DNA of 64,000 nt from SFDP01 sp051891855. Lineage in GTDB: Bacteria > Bacillota > Clostridia > Lachnospirales > Lachnospiraceae. Both the position numbers and the translations under genes were made by a program. The stretch covers positions 26,220 through 90,219 of the forward strand of contig JBJFFP010000058.1 in the NCBI GenBank assembly GCA_051891855.1, written 5' to 3'. This document shows, one piece after another, positions 18,801 to 26,759 of the stretch. The notes under the pieces were generated by a model. That model did no database searches. It saw nothing but the letters and a program-made list of their open reading frames with translations, and had not been told where the DNA came from. Numbering within the stretch: the first letter of the stretch is position 1; every line of letters starts with the position of its first letter.

Positions 18801-20294
18801 ATCTATGATTTGAAAAATGCTAACAAGCATGCACGCATTTCCGTAAAATTAGTATCAGAAACCGGCGTAGGAACAGTGGCCGCCGGAGTGGCCAAAGCAG
18901 GAGCAGGAGTCATTCTGATTTCCGGTTATGACGGAGGAACAGGGGCCGCCCCCTTAAGCTCCATCCACAGTGCGGGGCTTCCCTGGGAGCTGGGATTGGC
19001 AGAAACACATCAGACCCTGTTGCTGAACGGTCTGCGGGACCGGGTAGTGGTGGAAACCGACGGAAAGCTGATGAGCGGAAGGGATGTGGCCATTGCCGCC
19101 CTGTTGGGAGCAGAGGAATTTGGCTTTGCCACCGCTCCATTGGTAACGCTGGGCTGCGTAATGATGCGTGTCTGCCATCAGGATACCTGCCCTATGGGAA
19201 TCGCCACCCAAAATCCGGAGCTGAGAAAACGGTTTACGGGAAAACCGGAATATGTAGAGAATTTCATGCGTTTTATGGCCAGACAGCTGAGAGAATATAT
19301 GGCACGTCTGGGAGTAAGAAGCATTGAGGAAATGGTAGGGAGAACCGATCTGCTGAAAACAAAAGAGGGACTTACGGGTCAGTCTGCAAAGGTGGATTTA
19401 AGCTGCATCTTGAAGGCACAGACGGCAGGCAGAGAAGAGTCCGTATTTAATCCCGAGAAAATTTATGACTTTGCCCTGGAAAAGACTAAGGATGAGGCTC
19501 TTCTTTTAGCGGACAGGGAGATGGTGAAGGCTATCCAAAAGGGAAGCAAAAAGAAGATGGAAGTGAATTTGTCCAATATTGACCGTACCTTTGGTACTCT
19601 TTTAGGGGCAGAGATTACCAGACAGCATCCTGAGGGCCTTAAGCCGGATACCATTACGGTGGCCTGTAAGGGAGCCGGAGGACAAAGCTTCGGTGCATTT
19701 ATTCCCACAGGGCTTACCCTTATGCTGGAGGGAGACAGCAATGATTATTTCGGAAAAGGGCTTTCCGGCGGGAAGCTGGCAGTCTTTGCACCGAAGGAAG
19801 CAGGCTATGAGGCAGGAGAGAATATGATCATCGGTAACGTGGCACTCTATGGGGCAACGAAAGGAGAGGCCTATATTGCCGGTATGGCAGGTGAACGCTT
19901 CGGTATCCGAAATTCCGGTGCTGTGGCGGTAGTAGAAGGTGTGGGTGAGCACGGCTTGGAATATATGACCGGAGGAACGGTGGTGGTACTTGGCCCTACG
20001 GGAAAAAACTTTGCCGCAGGAATGAGCGGAGGTATAGCCTATGTTCTGGATGAAAAGAGCTGTCTTTATCGTAATCTCAACAGGGAAATGGTGCTGATGG
20101 AAAAAGTAGAAGCATCTTCTGACCGGGATACCTTGCGGGAGCTTCTGGAAAATCACGCAGCCTACACCGGTTCCAAAGCAGCAGCAAGAATTTTAGAGCA
20201 CTTCGAGGAATACCTGCCTAAGTTTAAGAAAATCATTCCGGAGGAATATAAACGAGTATTGGAGACGCTGTCTCTACAGCGGAAGGAGAGGTAG
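15801..20294 (+). CDS. gltB: Glutamate synthase large (alpha) subunit GltB
   Basis: Transfers the glutamine amide to 2-oxoglutarate; with GltD it makes two glutamates using NADPH. The 1497-residue length is normal. The class II glutaminase domain has nucleophile Cys21 (WEHDNCGIG), so a short propeptide is probably removed. The central domain, the FMN domain (about 850-1230; SGEGGESDER, PGEGGHLPG, GYDGGTGAAP) and a 3Fe-4S motif C-x5-C-x4-C (CVMMRVCHQDTC) follow, then the C-terminal beta-helix (about 1250-1480) with repeated G-rich turns. GGAGG precedes the ATG. It is part of pyrG-gltB-gltD-glnA. Confidence 0.97.
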   Translation: MKQEGYRKQGLYSPQWEHDNCGIGAIANIRGKASHSIVDDALKIVENLEHRAGKDAKGETGDGVGILTQISHKFFKKACAKEGISIGDEREYGVGMFFFPQDELKCSRAKKMFEIIVEKEGLKFLGWRKVPVYPEVLGQKARDCMPIILQAFIEKPAETAKGLEFDRRLYIVRREFEQSTDNSYVPSLSSRTIVYKGMFLVGQLRTFFGDLQDEDYESAVAMVHSRFSTNTNPSWERAHPNRFMVHNGEINTIKGNADKMLAREETLHSGKFSDKEMTKVLPVVNTAGSDSSMLDNTLEFLTMGGMDLPLAAMIAIPEPWTHNDTISQEGKDFFQYYATMMEPWDGPASILFSDGDIMGAILDRNGLRPSRYYICDDDRLILSSEVGVLQVDESRILKKERLHPGKMLIVDTVQKRVIPDEELKEYYARKEPYGEWLDSNLIHLSDLKIPNEKVPGIEGEERARLQKAFGYTYEEYRNGIYSMALNGSEQIGAMGTDVPLAVLSKEYQPLFYYFKQLFAQVTNPPIDAVREKIVTSTNVYVGKNGNLLEEKPENCQVLKIQNPILSDLDLLKISTMKKPGFKVSKVPIVYFKSTPIERVMDHLFVEVDRAYKEGTNILILSDRGVDENHVALPSLLAVAAVHKHLVQTKKCTAMSLILESGEPREVHDFATLLGYGASGVNPYLAHATIAQLIEEGLLNKDYYAAVADYDHAILHGIVKIASKMGISTLQSYQGSKIFEAVGISEEVIERYFTGTVSPIGGIDLKDIAEATDIQHSKAFDPLGLESDLTLTSMGRHKMRAQGETHRYNPQTIHLLQQATKEGDYEKFKEYTRLVDQEETGYLRSLMDFNFPEKGVPLKEVESEESIVKRFKTGAMSYGSISQEAHEALAIAMNRLQGKSNSGEGGESDERLESAGTAYDRSSAIKQVASGRFGVTSRYLVSAKEIQIKMAQGAKPGEGGHLPGKKVYPWIAKTRHSTPGVGLISPPPHHDIYSIEDLAQLIYDLKNANKHARISVKLVSETGVGTVAAGVAKAGAGVILISGYDGGTGAAPLSSIHSAGLPWELGLAETHQTLLLNGLRDRVVVETDGKLMSGRDVAIAALLGAEEFGFATAPLVTLGCVMMRVCHQDTCPMGIATQNPELRKRFTGKPEYVENFMRFMARQLREYMARLGVRSIEEMVGRTDLLKTKEGLTGQSAKVDLSCILKAQTAGREESVFNPEKIYDFALEKTKDEALLLADREMVKAIQKGSKKKMEVNLSNIDRTFGTLLGAEITRQHPEGLKPDTITVACKGAGGQSFGAFIPTGLTLMLEGDSNDYFGKGLSGGKLAVFAPKEAGYEAGENMIIGNVALYGATKGEAYIAGMAGERFGIRNSGAVAVVEGVGEHGLEYMTGGTVVVLGPTGKNFAAGMSGGIAYVLDEKSCLYRNLNREMVLMEKVEASSDRDTLRELLENHAAYTGSKAAARILEHFEEYLPKFKKIIPEEYKRVLETLSLQRKER

Positions 20295-20295
20295 T

Positions 20296-21780
20296 ATGGG
20301 AAAACCAACAGGCTTTTTAGAATATGAACGAGTGGACGGCCCGGAGGTAAGGGCCGGAGAACGAATCAAAAATTTCCATGAGTTTCATGGAAAACTGTCT
20401 TTAAAGGAGCAAAAGAAGCAGGGAGCCAGATGTATGGACTGCGGGGTACCTTTTTGTCAGTCCGGCTGTGAGCTGGGAGGAATGACCTCGGGATGTCCCC
20501 TGCATAATCTGGTGCCGGAAATGAACGATCTGGTTTATCAGGGGAATTGGGAGCAGGCTTACAGCCGATTGAATAAAACCCATAATTTTCCGGAATTTAC
20601 CAGCCGGGTATGTCCGGCTCTTTGCGAAGCAGCCTGTACCTGCGGACTGCACAGTGATCCTGTTGCCACCAAGGCAAATGAAAAGGCGGTAATCGATTAT
20701 GCCTTTGAGCATGGTCTGGTAAAACCCCATATTCCTGCGGTGCGTACGGGAAAAAGGGTGGCAGTCATCGGAAGCGGCCCGGCAGGTCTGGCAGCAGCGG
20801 ATCAGCTAAATCGAAGAGGCCATGAAGTGACCGTATATGAAAGGAAGGATCGCCCCGGCGGACTTCTGATGTATGGAATTCCCAATATGAAGCTGGAAAA
20901 GGAAACGGTGCTTAGAAGAATCCGCTTAATGGAGGAATCGGGAATCCGGTTCTTGTGCGGAATAGATGTGGGTAAGGAGATTAAAGGCGAGGAGCTTCTT
21001 AAAGAATATGACCGGATTATTCTTGCCTGCGGAGCCTCTGAGCCAAGGGATATCCCGGTTCCCGGAAGGCAGGCAGAGGGAGTCCGTTTTGCCGTGGATT
21101 TCCTAAGCCAGGTAACGAAGGAGCTTTTGGACAGTGAAGGAAGGAAGCCTCCCTACCATCTGGCAAAAGGGAAAAAGGTACTGGTCATCGGAGGCGGTGA
21201 TACGGGAAATGACTGTGTGGGAACGGCCATCCGTCTGGGAGCAAAAAGTGTAGTTCAGCTGGAAATGATGCCAAAGGCTCCGGAGAATCGGACTGACAGT
21301 AATCCCTGGCCGCAGTGGCCTAAGGTTTTAAAGACGGACTACGGACAGCAGGAGGCCATTACACAATGGGGTGAGGATCCCCGTGTTTATCAGACCACCG
21401 TTACGGAATTTCTGGTGGGAGAAAATGGGCAGGTAACCGGAGCGGTAACCGTAGAGCTGGAGTCCCGCAAAGAGGAAAAGACCGGAAGGATGGTTATGGT
21501 TCCCAGAGAAGAGACCCGAAAGGAAATTGAAGCGGATCTGGTTCTGATCGCTGCCGGATTTTTGGGCTCCCAGGGTTACATTCGGGATACCTTTGGTGTA
21601 GAATGTAATGAAAGAACTAATGTAAAAACGAAAGAGGGTTCTTATGCTACCAATATAGACCGGGTGTTTACTGCCGGTGATATGCACAGAGGCCAGTCGC
21701 TGGTGGTATGGGCTATTGCAGAAGGCCGCAGGGCGGCCAGGGAGGCGGACGAGTCTATGATGGGATACACTCTGCTGTGA
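20296..21780 (+). CDS. gltD: Glutamate synthase small (beta) subunit GltD
   Basis: Passes electrons from NADPH through FAD and iron-sulfur clusters to GltB. The 494-residue protein has N-terminal Cys clusters (CMDCGVPFCQSGC and CPALCEAACTCG), the FAD-binding motif GSGPAGLAAA (about residue 157) and the NADPH motif GGGDTGNDC (about 297). The C terminus has the FAD-binding GDMHRGQSLVVWAI. It starts one base after the gltB stop, with AGGAGAGG in the end of gltB as the ribosome binding site. Confidence 0.96.
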   Translation: MGKPTGFLEYERVDGPEVRAGERIKNFHEFHGKLSLKEQKKQGARCMDCGVPFCQSGCELGGMTSGCPLHNLVPEMNDLVYQGNWEQAYSRLNKTHNFPEFTSRVCPALCEAACTCGLHSDPVATKANEKAVIDYAFEHGLVKPHIPAVRTGKRVAVIGSGPAGLAAADQLNRRGHEVTVYERKDRPGGLLMYGIPNMKLEKETVLRRIRLMEESGIRFLCGIDVGKEIKGEELLKEYDRIILACGASEPRDIPVPGRQAEGVRFAVDFLSQVTKELLDSEGRKPPYHLAKGKKVLVIGGGDTGNDCVGTAIRLGAKSVVQLEMMPKAPENRTDSNPWPQWPKVLKTDYGQQEAITQWGEDPRVYQTTVTEFLVGENGQVTGAVTVELESRKEEKTGRMVMVPREETRKEIEADLVLIAAGFLGSQGYIRDTFGVECNERTNVKTKEGSYATNIDRVFTAGDMHRGQSLVVWAIAEGRRAAREADESMMGYTLL

Positions 21781-21799
21781 GAAAAAGGAGACGGGAAAG

Positions 21800-23098
21800 A
21801 TGAAAAAAGAAGAAATTTTGGCATTGTTGGAAGAAGAGGATGTAGAGTTTGTCCGTTTGCAGTTTACGGACATGTTCGGACATCTGAAAAATGCGGCAGT
21901 TACCGCCAGACAGCTGGAGAGGGTGTTGGAAAATGACTATGCTTTTGACAGCTGCGCTCTGTTTGACCATGAGGGAGGAAAAGGTGAGGAGCTTTATTTG
22001 AAGCCGGATTTGGATACCTTTGTCATTCTGCCCTGGAGACCTCAGCAGGGAAAAGTGGCCAGACTGCTGTGCGATGTCTATACCCCGGAGGGACAGCCCT
22101 ATGAGCTAAGCTCTAGGAGAATACTGCAAAAGGTTATCCAGCAGGCCAGGGAGAAAGGCTATACCTTTTTTGTGGATCCGGAATGTGAATTTTTTCTTTT
22201 TCATACAGATGAGAATGGTATGCCTACGGCTCTCACCCATGAGCAGGCAGGCTATATGGATGTAGGCCCTGTGGATTTGGGAGAAAATGCAAGACGGGAA
22301 ATGGTATTGACCTTGGAGGATATGGGCTTTGAGATTGAATCCTCTCACCATGAGGCAGCTCCGGCCCAGCATGAAATCGATTTTCAGGAGGCAGAGGCTT
22401 TGACCATGGCCGATTCCATTGTTACCTTTAAATCGGCCATTCGTTCCATTGCCAGACGATTCGGACTGCATGTAACCTTTATGCCAAAACCCAAATCGGG
22501 AGTAGCAGGAAGCGGGCTGCATCTGAATCTTTCCCTGTATCAGGCAGGAAAGAATCTGTTTTCTCTCGGTGAGGATGGCAAGCCCAGTGCCGAAGCACGG
22601 ATGTTCATGGGGGGGATTATGGCCCATGCCAGGGCTATCTGTGCAATTTCCAATCCCTTGGTCAATTCCTACAAGCGGCTGATTACCGGCTTTGATGCTC
22701 CTCTGGAAATGCTCTGGACGGCACAGAATAAAAATGCCATGTTAAGGTACAGAAACCGGAAGGGAGAGGGCAGTAAGATAGAGCTTCGCTTTCCCGATCC
22801 CTCCTCCAATCCCTATCTGGTAATTGCTCTGGCATTGGCGGCAGGGATGGAGGGAATTGAGAAAAAACTAAGTCCGGGAAAAGAGGCAGATGAAAAAGCG
22901 GCTGAGGCCGGCAGTATAGAGACCCTTCCCATGTCTTTGCGGGAGGCGGTGGGCTACCTTAAGCAGGACGGGCTGTTAAGGCAGGTATTGGGAGAGGAGT
23001 TTACCAATCGCTATTGTGAGGCCAAGATGAAGGAGTGGAATACCTATATGGCCCAGGTTTCTGACTGGGAAGTAGAGACCTATTTAAATAAAGTATAG
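21800..23098 (+). CDS. glnA: Type I glutamine synthetase family protein, divergent
   Basis: A 432-residue member of the type I family. Metal and substrate residues are present: PECEFFLF, SHHEAAPAQHEIDF, GSGLHLNLSL, NSYKRL and IELRFPDP. The loop usually written [21 protein letters not shown] reads FDAPLEMLWTAQNKNAMLRYR, so the flap Glu that shields the active site appears as Asp and the following segment is unusual. It may be an active synthetase, a gamma-glutamyl ligase-like enzyme, or partly a sensor. AAAGGAG precedes the ATG. It lies between gltD and the ANTAR regulator, 10 bases before the latter. Confidence 0.85.
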   Translation: MKKEEILALLEEEDVEFVRLQFTDMFGHLKNAAVTARQLERVLENDYAFDSCALFDHEGGKGEELYLKPDLDTFVILPWRPQQGKVARLLCDVYTPEGQPYELSSRRILQKVIQQAREKGYTFFVDPECEFFLFHTDENGMPTALTHEQAGYMDVGPVDLGENARREMVLTLEDMGFEIESSHHEAAPAQHEIDFQEAEALTMADSIVTFKSAIRSIARRFGLHVTFMPKPKSGVAGSGLHLNLSLYQAGKNLFSLGEDGKPSAEARMFMGGIMAHARAICAISNPLVNSYKRLITGFDAPLEMLWTAQNKNAMLRYRNRKGEGSKIELRFPDPSSNPYLVIALALAAGMEGIEKKLSPGKEADEKAAEAGSIETLPMSLREAVGYLKQDGLLRQVLGEEFTNRYCEAKMKEWNTYMAQVSDWEVETYLNKV

Positions 23099-23108
23099 GA
23101 GTGAAGGT

Positions 23109-23654
23109 ATGGGCAGTATAATTGTTGCATTGCCCAGGCTTCAGGATGGACAGCATATTCGGGAAATACTGACTCGGCATGGTTTGGATACGGCAAAGGT
23201 CTGTACCACCGCTTCTCAGGTTCTGGCAGAGGTACATCAGCTGGACAGCGGAATCGTTATCTGCGGCTGTCGCCTGCCGGATATGTACTACAGTCAGCTG
23301 GCGGAATATTTACCGGACTATTTTGAGCTTCTTTTGTTGGCTTCACCGGCAAATCTGGTGGGAAAGCCGCGGGGTATGATGGGACTTGCCATGCCTCTTA
23401 AGGCAGGAGAGCTGGTGGGTACTGCAGAAATGATGCTGGCACAGCTGGCCAGAAGAATCAAAAAAGAGAAAGCCGGCCCCAGAAAAAGAACACAGGAAGA
23501 GCTGAATCGAATCAATCAGGCAAAATGGCTGTTGATGGAGCGCAATCATCTGACGGAGGAAGAGGCCTTTCGTTATCTGCAAAAGACCAGCATGGACTCC
23601 GGTACCAATATGGTGGAAACGGCGGAAATGATCCTCATGATGATGGTGGAATAA
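23109..23654 (+). CDS. ANTAR RNA-binding antiterminator with degenerate receiver
   Basis: A 181-residue protein. The C-terminal 60 residues (NRINQAKWLLMERNHLTEEEAFRYLQ) are an ANTAR domain, which in AmiR, NasR and EutV binds paired hexaloop hairpins and blocks terminators. The N-terminal half has a receiver fold, but the phospho-acceptor aspartate is Gly53 (IVICGCRLPD), the switch lysine position is Met (LAMPLKAGEL) and the acidic pair is missing, so it is unlikely to be phosphorylated. Being joined to glnA (10-base gap) suggests it reads nitrogen status through another route. Four leaders in this window carry possible target hairpins. Confidence 0.9.
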   Translation: MGSIIVALPRLQDGQHIREILTRHGLDTAKVCTTASQVLAEVHQLDSGIVICGCRLPDMYYSQLAEYLPDYFELLLLASPANLVGKPRGMMGLAMPLKAGELVGTAEMMLAQLARRIKKEKAGPRKRTQEELNRINQAKWLLMERNHLTEEEAFRYLQKTSMDSGTNMVETAEMILMMMVE

Positions 23655-23727
23655 AGGAAGAAAGGGAATAGCCTGTTATCTTGAATATGCGGCAGACGGA
23701 AAAAGGAAAGGGCAAGGAAAGAATATT

Positions 23728-24951
23728 ATGTACACCATTAATGAGCATTATTTAAAATTACAGGGAAGCTACCTGTTTTCTACTATAGCCAAAAAGGTGG
23801 AGGCATACCAGAGGGAGAATCCGGACTGTGAAATTATTCGTCTGGGAATAGGAGATGTAACAAGACCTTTGGTTCCTGCAGTTATCGAAGCTTTGCATAA
23901 GGCAGTGGAGGAAATGGGAACTTTAGAAGGCTTTCGAGGCTATGGACCGGAGCAGGGCTATGACTTTTTAAGAGAATGTATTGCTGCACAGGACTATCAG
24001 AAACGGGGCTGTGCCATTACGGCAGATGAAATTTTTGTTTCTGACGGAGCTAAGCAGGATGTGGGAAATATTCAGGAAATCTTTGGCTTAAACAATAAGG
24101 TAGCCATATGCGATCCGGTTTATCCGGTTTATGTCGATACCAATGTCATGGCGGGAAGAAGCGGTGACTATCAGGAAAAAATGGGTGGTTATGAAGGCCT
24201 GATTTATTTGCAGTGTCCACAGGAAGATGGATTTGTGCCTCAGTTTCCCTCTGTCCATCCGGATTTAATCTATCTTTGCTTTCCCAATAATCCCACGGGG
24301 ATGGCAATGAGTAAAGATAAGCTGCAGAAGTGGGTAGACTATGCAAATAAAAATGGATCGGTTATTCTCTATGATGCGGCCTATGAAGCCTATATTACGG
24401 AAGAAGGGATTCCCCACAGCATATATGAATGTGAAGGAGCAGAAAAGTGTGCCATTGAATTTAAGAGCTTTTCCAAAAATGCCGGCTTTACCGGTCTGCG
24501 TCTGGGCTATACCGTAGTTCCCAGGCAGCTTAACTGTAATGGAGTCAGTCTGCATCAGCTGTGGAGCAGAAGGCATGGAACCAAATACAATGGTGCCCCC
24601 TATATTGTACAGCGTGCAGGAGAGGCGGTTTATTCTGAAGCGGGGCAGAAGCAGCTGAAGGAACAGGTGGCCTATTATATGGAAAATGCCCGATTGATCA
24701 GAGAAGGCTTACAGAAAGCCGGCTTTACTGTTTATGGGGGAGTGAATGCTCCCTATATCTGGCTGAAGGTTCCGGGAGGGAAAACCAGCTGGGAGTTTTT
24801 TGATGAACTACTGAAGGAGGTACAGGTAGTAGGAACACCGGGAATCGGCTTTGGTCAGGGGGGTGAAGGCTATTTCAGACTGACCGCTTTCGGAACCAGA
24901 GAAAACACCTTAAAGGCTTTGGACAGAATAGAGAAGCTTATTTTTAAGTAG
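23728..24951 (+). CDS. dapL: LL-diaminopimelate aminotransferase DapL
   Basis: Makes LL-diaminopimelate directly from tetrahydrodipicolinate with glutamate as amino donor, for lysine and peptidoglycan. The 407-residue PLP enzyme starts INEHYLKLQGSYLFSTIAKK as the family does, with NNPTG and the PLP lysine in SFSKNAGFTG. The ribosome binding site is weak (AAGGAAAG). It follows the ANTAR gene by 73 bases on the same strand without a visible terminator, so it may share the gltB operon. Its substrate is also the branch point for dipicolinate, whose synthase is at 39.8-41.3 kb. Confidence 0.95.
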   Translation: MYTINEHYLKLQGSYLFSTIAKKVEAYQRENPDCEIIRLGIGDVTRPLVPAVIEALHKAVEEMGTLEGFRGYGPEQGYDFLRECIAAQDYQKRGCAITADEIFVSDGAKQDVGNIQEIFGLNNKVAICDPVYPVYVDTNVMAGRSGDYQEKMGGYEGLIYLQCPQEDGFVPQFPSVHPDLIYLCFPNNPTGMAMSKDKLQKWVDYANKNGSVILYDAAYEAYITEEGIPHSIYECEGAEKCAIEFKSFSKNAGFTGLRLGYTVVPRQLNCNGVSLHQLWSRRHGTKYNGAPYIVQRAGEAVYSEAGQKQLKEQVAYYMENARLIREGLQKAGFTVYGGVNAPYIWLKVPGGKTSWEFFDELLKEVQVVGTPGIGFGQGGEGYFRLTAFGTRENTLKALDRIEKLIFK

Positions 24952-24977
24952 ACTTTTTAAAAAAATAAGGGTATAAT
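24949..24977 (+). promoter_or_regulatory. Promoter of the chemoreceptor gene
   Basis: TAGACT (24949-24954) overlaps the dapL stop codon; 17 bases later is a perfect TATAAT (24972-24977). Confidence 0.6.
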
Positions 24978-25035
24978 TATAAAAATAATAACTTTTATTA
25001 TGTACAATGTACAAAGGAGAAGGTGGGGAATTACT

Positions 25036-26697
25036 ATGGAAAATCGGACTAATCAGGAAATGAAAAAGGCTTTTATGGGCAGATTGAAGGCTATTGTAGC
25101 CTCTATAGGTTTACTCTTTATCGTCATCTTGGTATCGGTGCTTGTTCTTCGCTATGAAGATAGTCGTTTGGAAGAATATACCAGTCAGCAGAGTCGGTTT
25201 TTGTCGGCCCAGGCAGCCCATTATAAATGGGGAATGAACCTGGCCGGTTCTTTGCTGAGTCAGGAAGAATTTACCGGTCAGCTGGATCCTACAAAGTGTG
25301 ATTTCGGTAAGTATCTTTACAGTGATGAGGTGACCGGATCATCGCAGATGCAGGAGTTTTACAATCAGGTAGAGGGGATTCATCGCCAGATTCATGAAGC
25401 GGCAGAAACGGTTAGTGATTTTAACAAGGTAGATCAGGAGTTCGCTCTTCAAGTATGGGAGGAGCAGATTTTTTCTAATATTCAGAGCCTTGTGACGATT
25501 TTGGAAACGGAGTCATCCAAGCTGGATAAGCCTATTCAGCAGGTGAAAGCCGTAATAAGTATTACCTATGTTATTGTCGTTTTAGTTTGTGCACTGGTAG
25601 TGGCAATCATTCTGATTAATCTGTATAAGGTTTATGAATATGTAAGCAAGCAAATCGTACTGCCCATTTATCAGCTGAAGGAAGAAACGGCCAAGCTGGC
25701 TAAGGGCCAGCTGGATTTGGACTACAGCGTGGATACGGCTAATGAGCTTCAGGATTTAGCTGCGTCTCTGCAGGAGGCTGTTGATGAGATTAAACAGTAT
25801 ATTGGTGCTATTGAATTTGGAATGACATCCTTCTCAGCAGGAGATTTCACCTGTAAATGTCCCATTACATTTGTGGGAGATTTTGCACCGATTCAAAATT
25901 CCATCGAATCCTTCCAGGAGAAGATTAATGGAACTCTTTTAGAAATTAACGGAGTGTCCCATCAGGTAGATGCCGGAGCGGAGGATATTGCTGCCGGAGC
26001 TACCGATTTAGCCACCGGGGCAGAGCAGCAGGCAAACAGTGTACAGGATTTATCCAATATTGTGGGAGAGGTATCCGAGCAGATACGCCACAGTGCCCAG
26101 TATGCCAAGGAAGCGGATGAGTACGGTATACAGGCCGGAAAAGCTATTGATAACAGCCGGGTGGAGATGGAGCAGTTAATGGAGGCTATCACGAAGATCG
26201 GTGCAGCTTCAGCAGATATCAGTAATATTATTATGACTATCGATGAAATTGCTTCCCAGACCAATCTGCTGGCTTTAAATGCATCCATTGAAGCAGCCAG
26301 GGCAGGAGCGGCAGGAAAGGGCTTTGCGGTTGTAGCTGATGAGATCGGAAAGCTGGCACAGCAGTCAGCCGAGGCTTCTCAGGATATAGCAGCCCTGATT
26401 GAGCAGTCCCTGAAATTTATTGAGGATGGACAGACCTCTGCAGAACAGATGAATAAGGGCTTTGAAACGGTTGCCGAAAGCTCCCACAAGGTTCTGGAAA
26501 TGGTTGGACAGATTGCCTCAGAGGCACAGGATCAGGCAGAGGCTGTGGAGAAGATTTCGGGCAACATAGCAGAAATTTCCAATATTGTTGCAACCAACTC
26601 TGCTACTTCACAGGAAAGCTCAGCAGCAAGTGAAGAGTTAAGCAGTCAGGCAACGGTACTTAATAATCTTCTGAGTCAGTTTAAGTTTAAGCGTTAA
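25036..26697 (+). CDS. Methyl-accepting chemotaxis protein
   Basis: A membrane chemoreceptor that signals to CheA/CheW. Using the ATG at 25036 (GGTGGGG upstream) gives 553 residues; an ATG 36 bases earlier has no ribosome binding site. A membrane helix (about 16-38) is followed by a mainly helical extracellular domain (about 40-165), a second helix (about 172-198), HAMP segments, and the cytoplasmic coiled coil with the signature hairpin NLLALNASIEAARAG followed by GKGFAVVADE. The extracellular ligand domain is short, resembling a four-helix bundle with a conserved-looking HYKWG segment. No other chemotaxis genes are near. Confidence 0.93.
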   Translation: MENRTNQEMKKAFMGRLKAIVASIGLLFIVILVSVLVLRYEDSRLEEYTSQQSRFLSAQAAHYKWGMNLAGSLLSQEEFTGQLDPTKCDFGKYLYSDEVTGSSQMQEFYNQVEGIHRQIHEAAETVSDFNKVDQEFALQVWEEQIFSNIQSLVTILETESSKLDKPIQQVKAVISITYVIVVLVCALVVAIILINLYKVYEYVSKQIVLPIYQLKEETAKLAKGQLDLDYSVDTANELQDLAASLQEAVDEIKQYIGAIEFGMTSFSAGDFTCKCPITFVGDFAPIQNSIESFQEKINGTLLEINGVSHQVDAGAEDIAAGATDLATGAEQQANSVQDLSNIVGEVSEQIRHSAQYAKEADEYGIQAGKAIDNSRVEMEQLMEAITKIGAASADISNIIMTIDEIASQTNLLALNASIEAARAGAAGKGFAVVADEIGKLAQQSAEASQDIAALIEQSLKFIEDGQTSAEQMNKGFETVAESSHKVLEMVGQIASEAQDQAEAVEKISGNIAEISNIVATNSATSQESSAASEELSSQATVLNNLLSQFKFKR

Positions 26698-26714
26698 GAA
26701 TAATCAAAGAAAAG

Positions 26715-26755
26715 AAAAAAACAGCACCTCACTTTGGGGCGCTGTTTTTTCTTTG
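26715..26755. terminator. Bidirectional terminator between the chemoreceptor gene and carB
   Basis: AAAAAACAGC pairs with GCTGTTTTTT around a loop with partial inner pairing. The A-tract on one side and T-tract on the other allow termination on both strands between these convergent genes. Confidence 0.85.
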
Positions 26756-26759
26756 CGAT

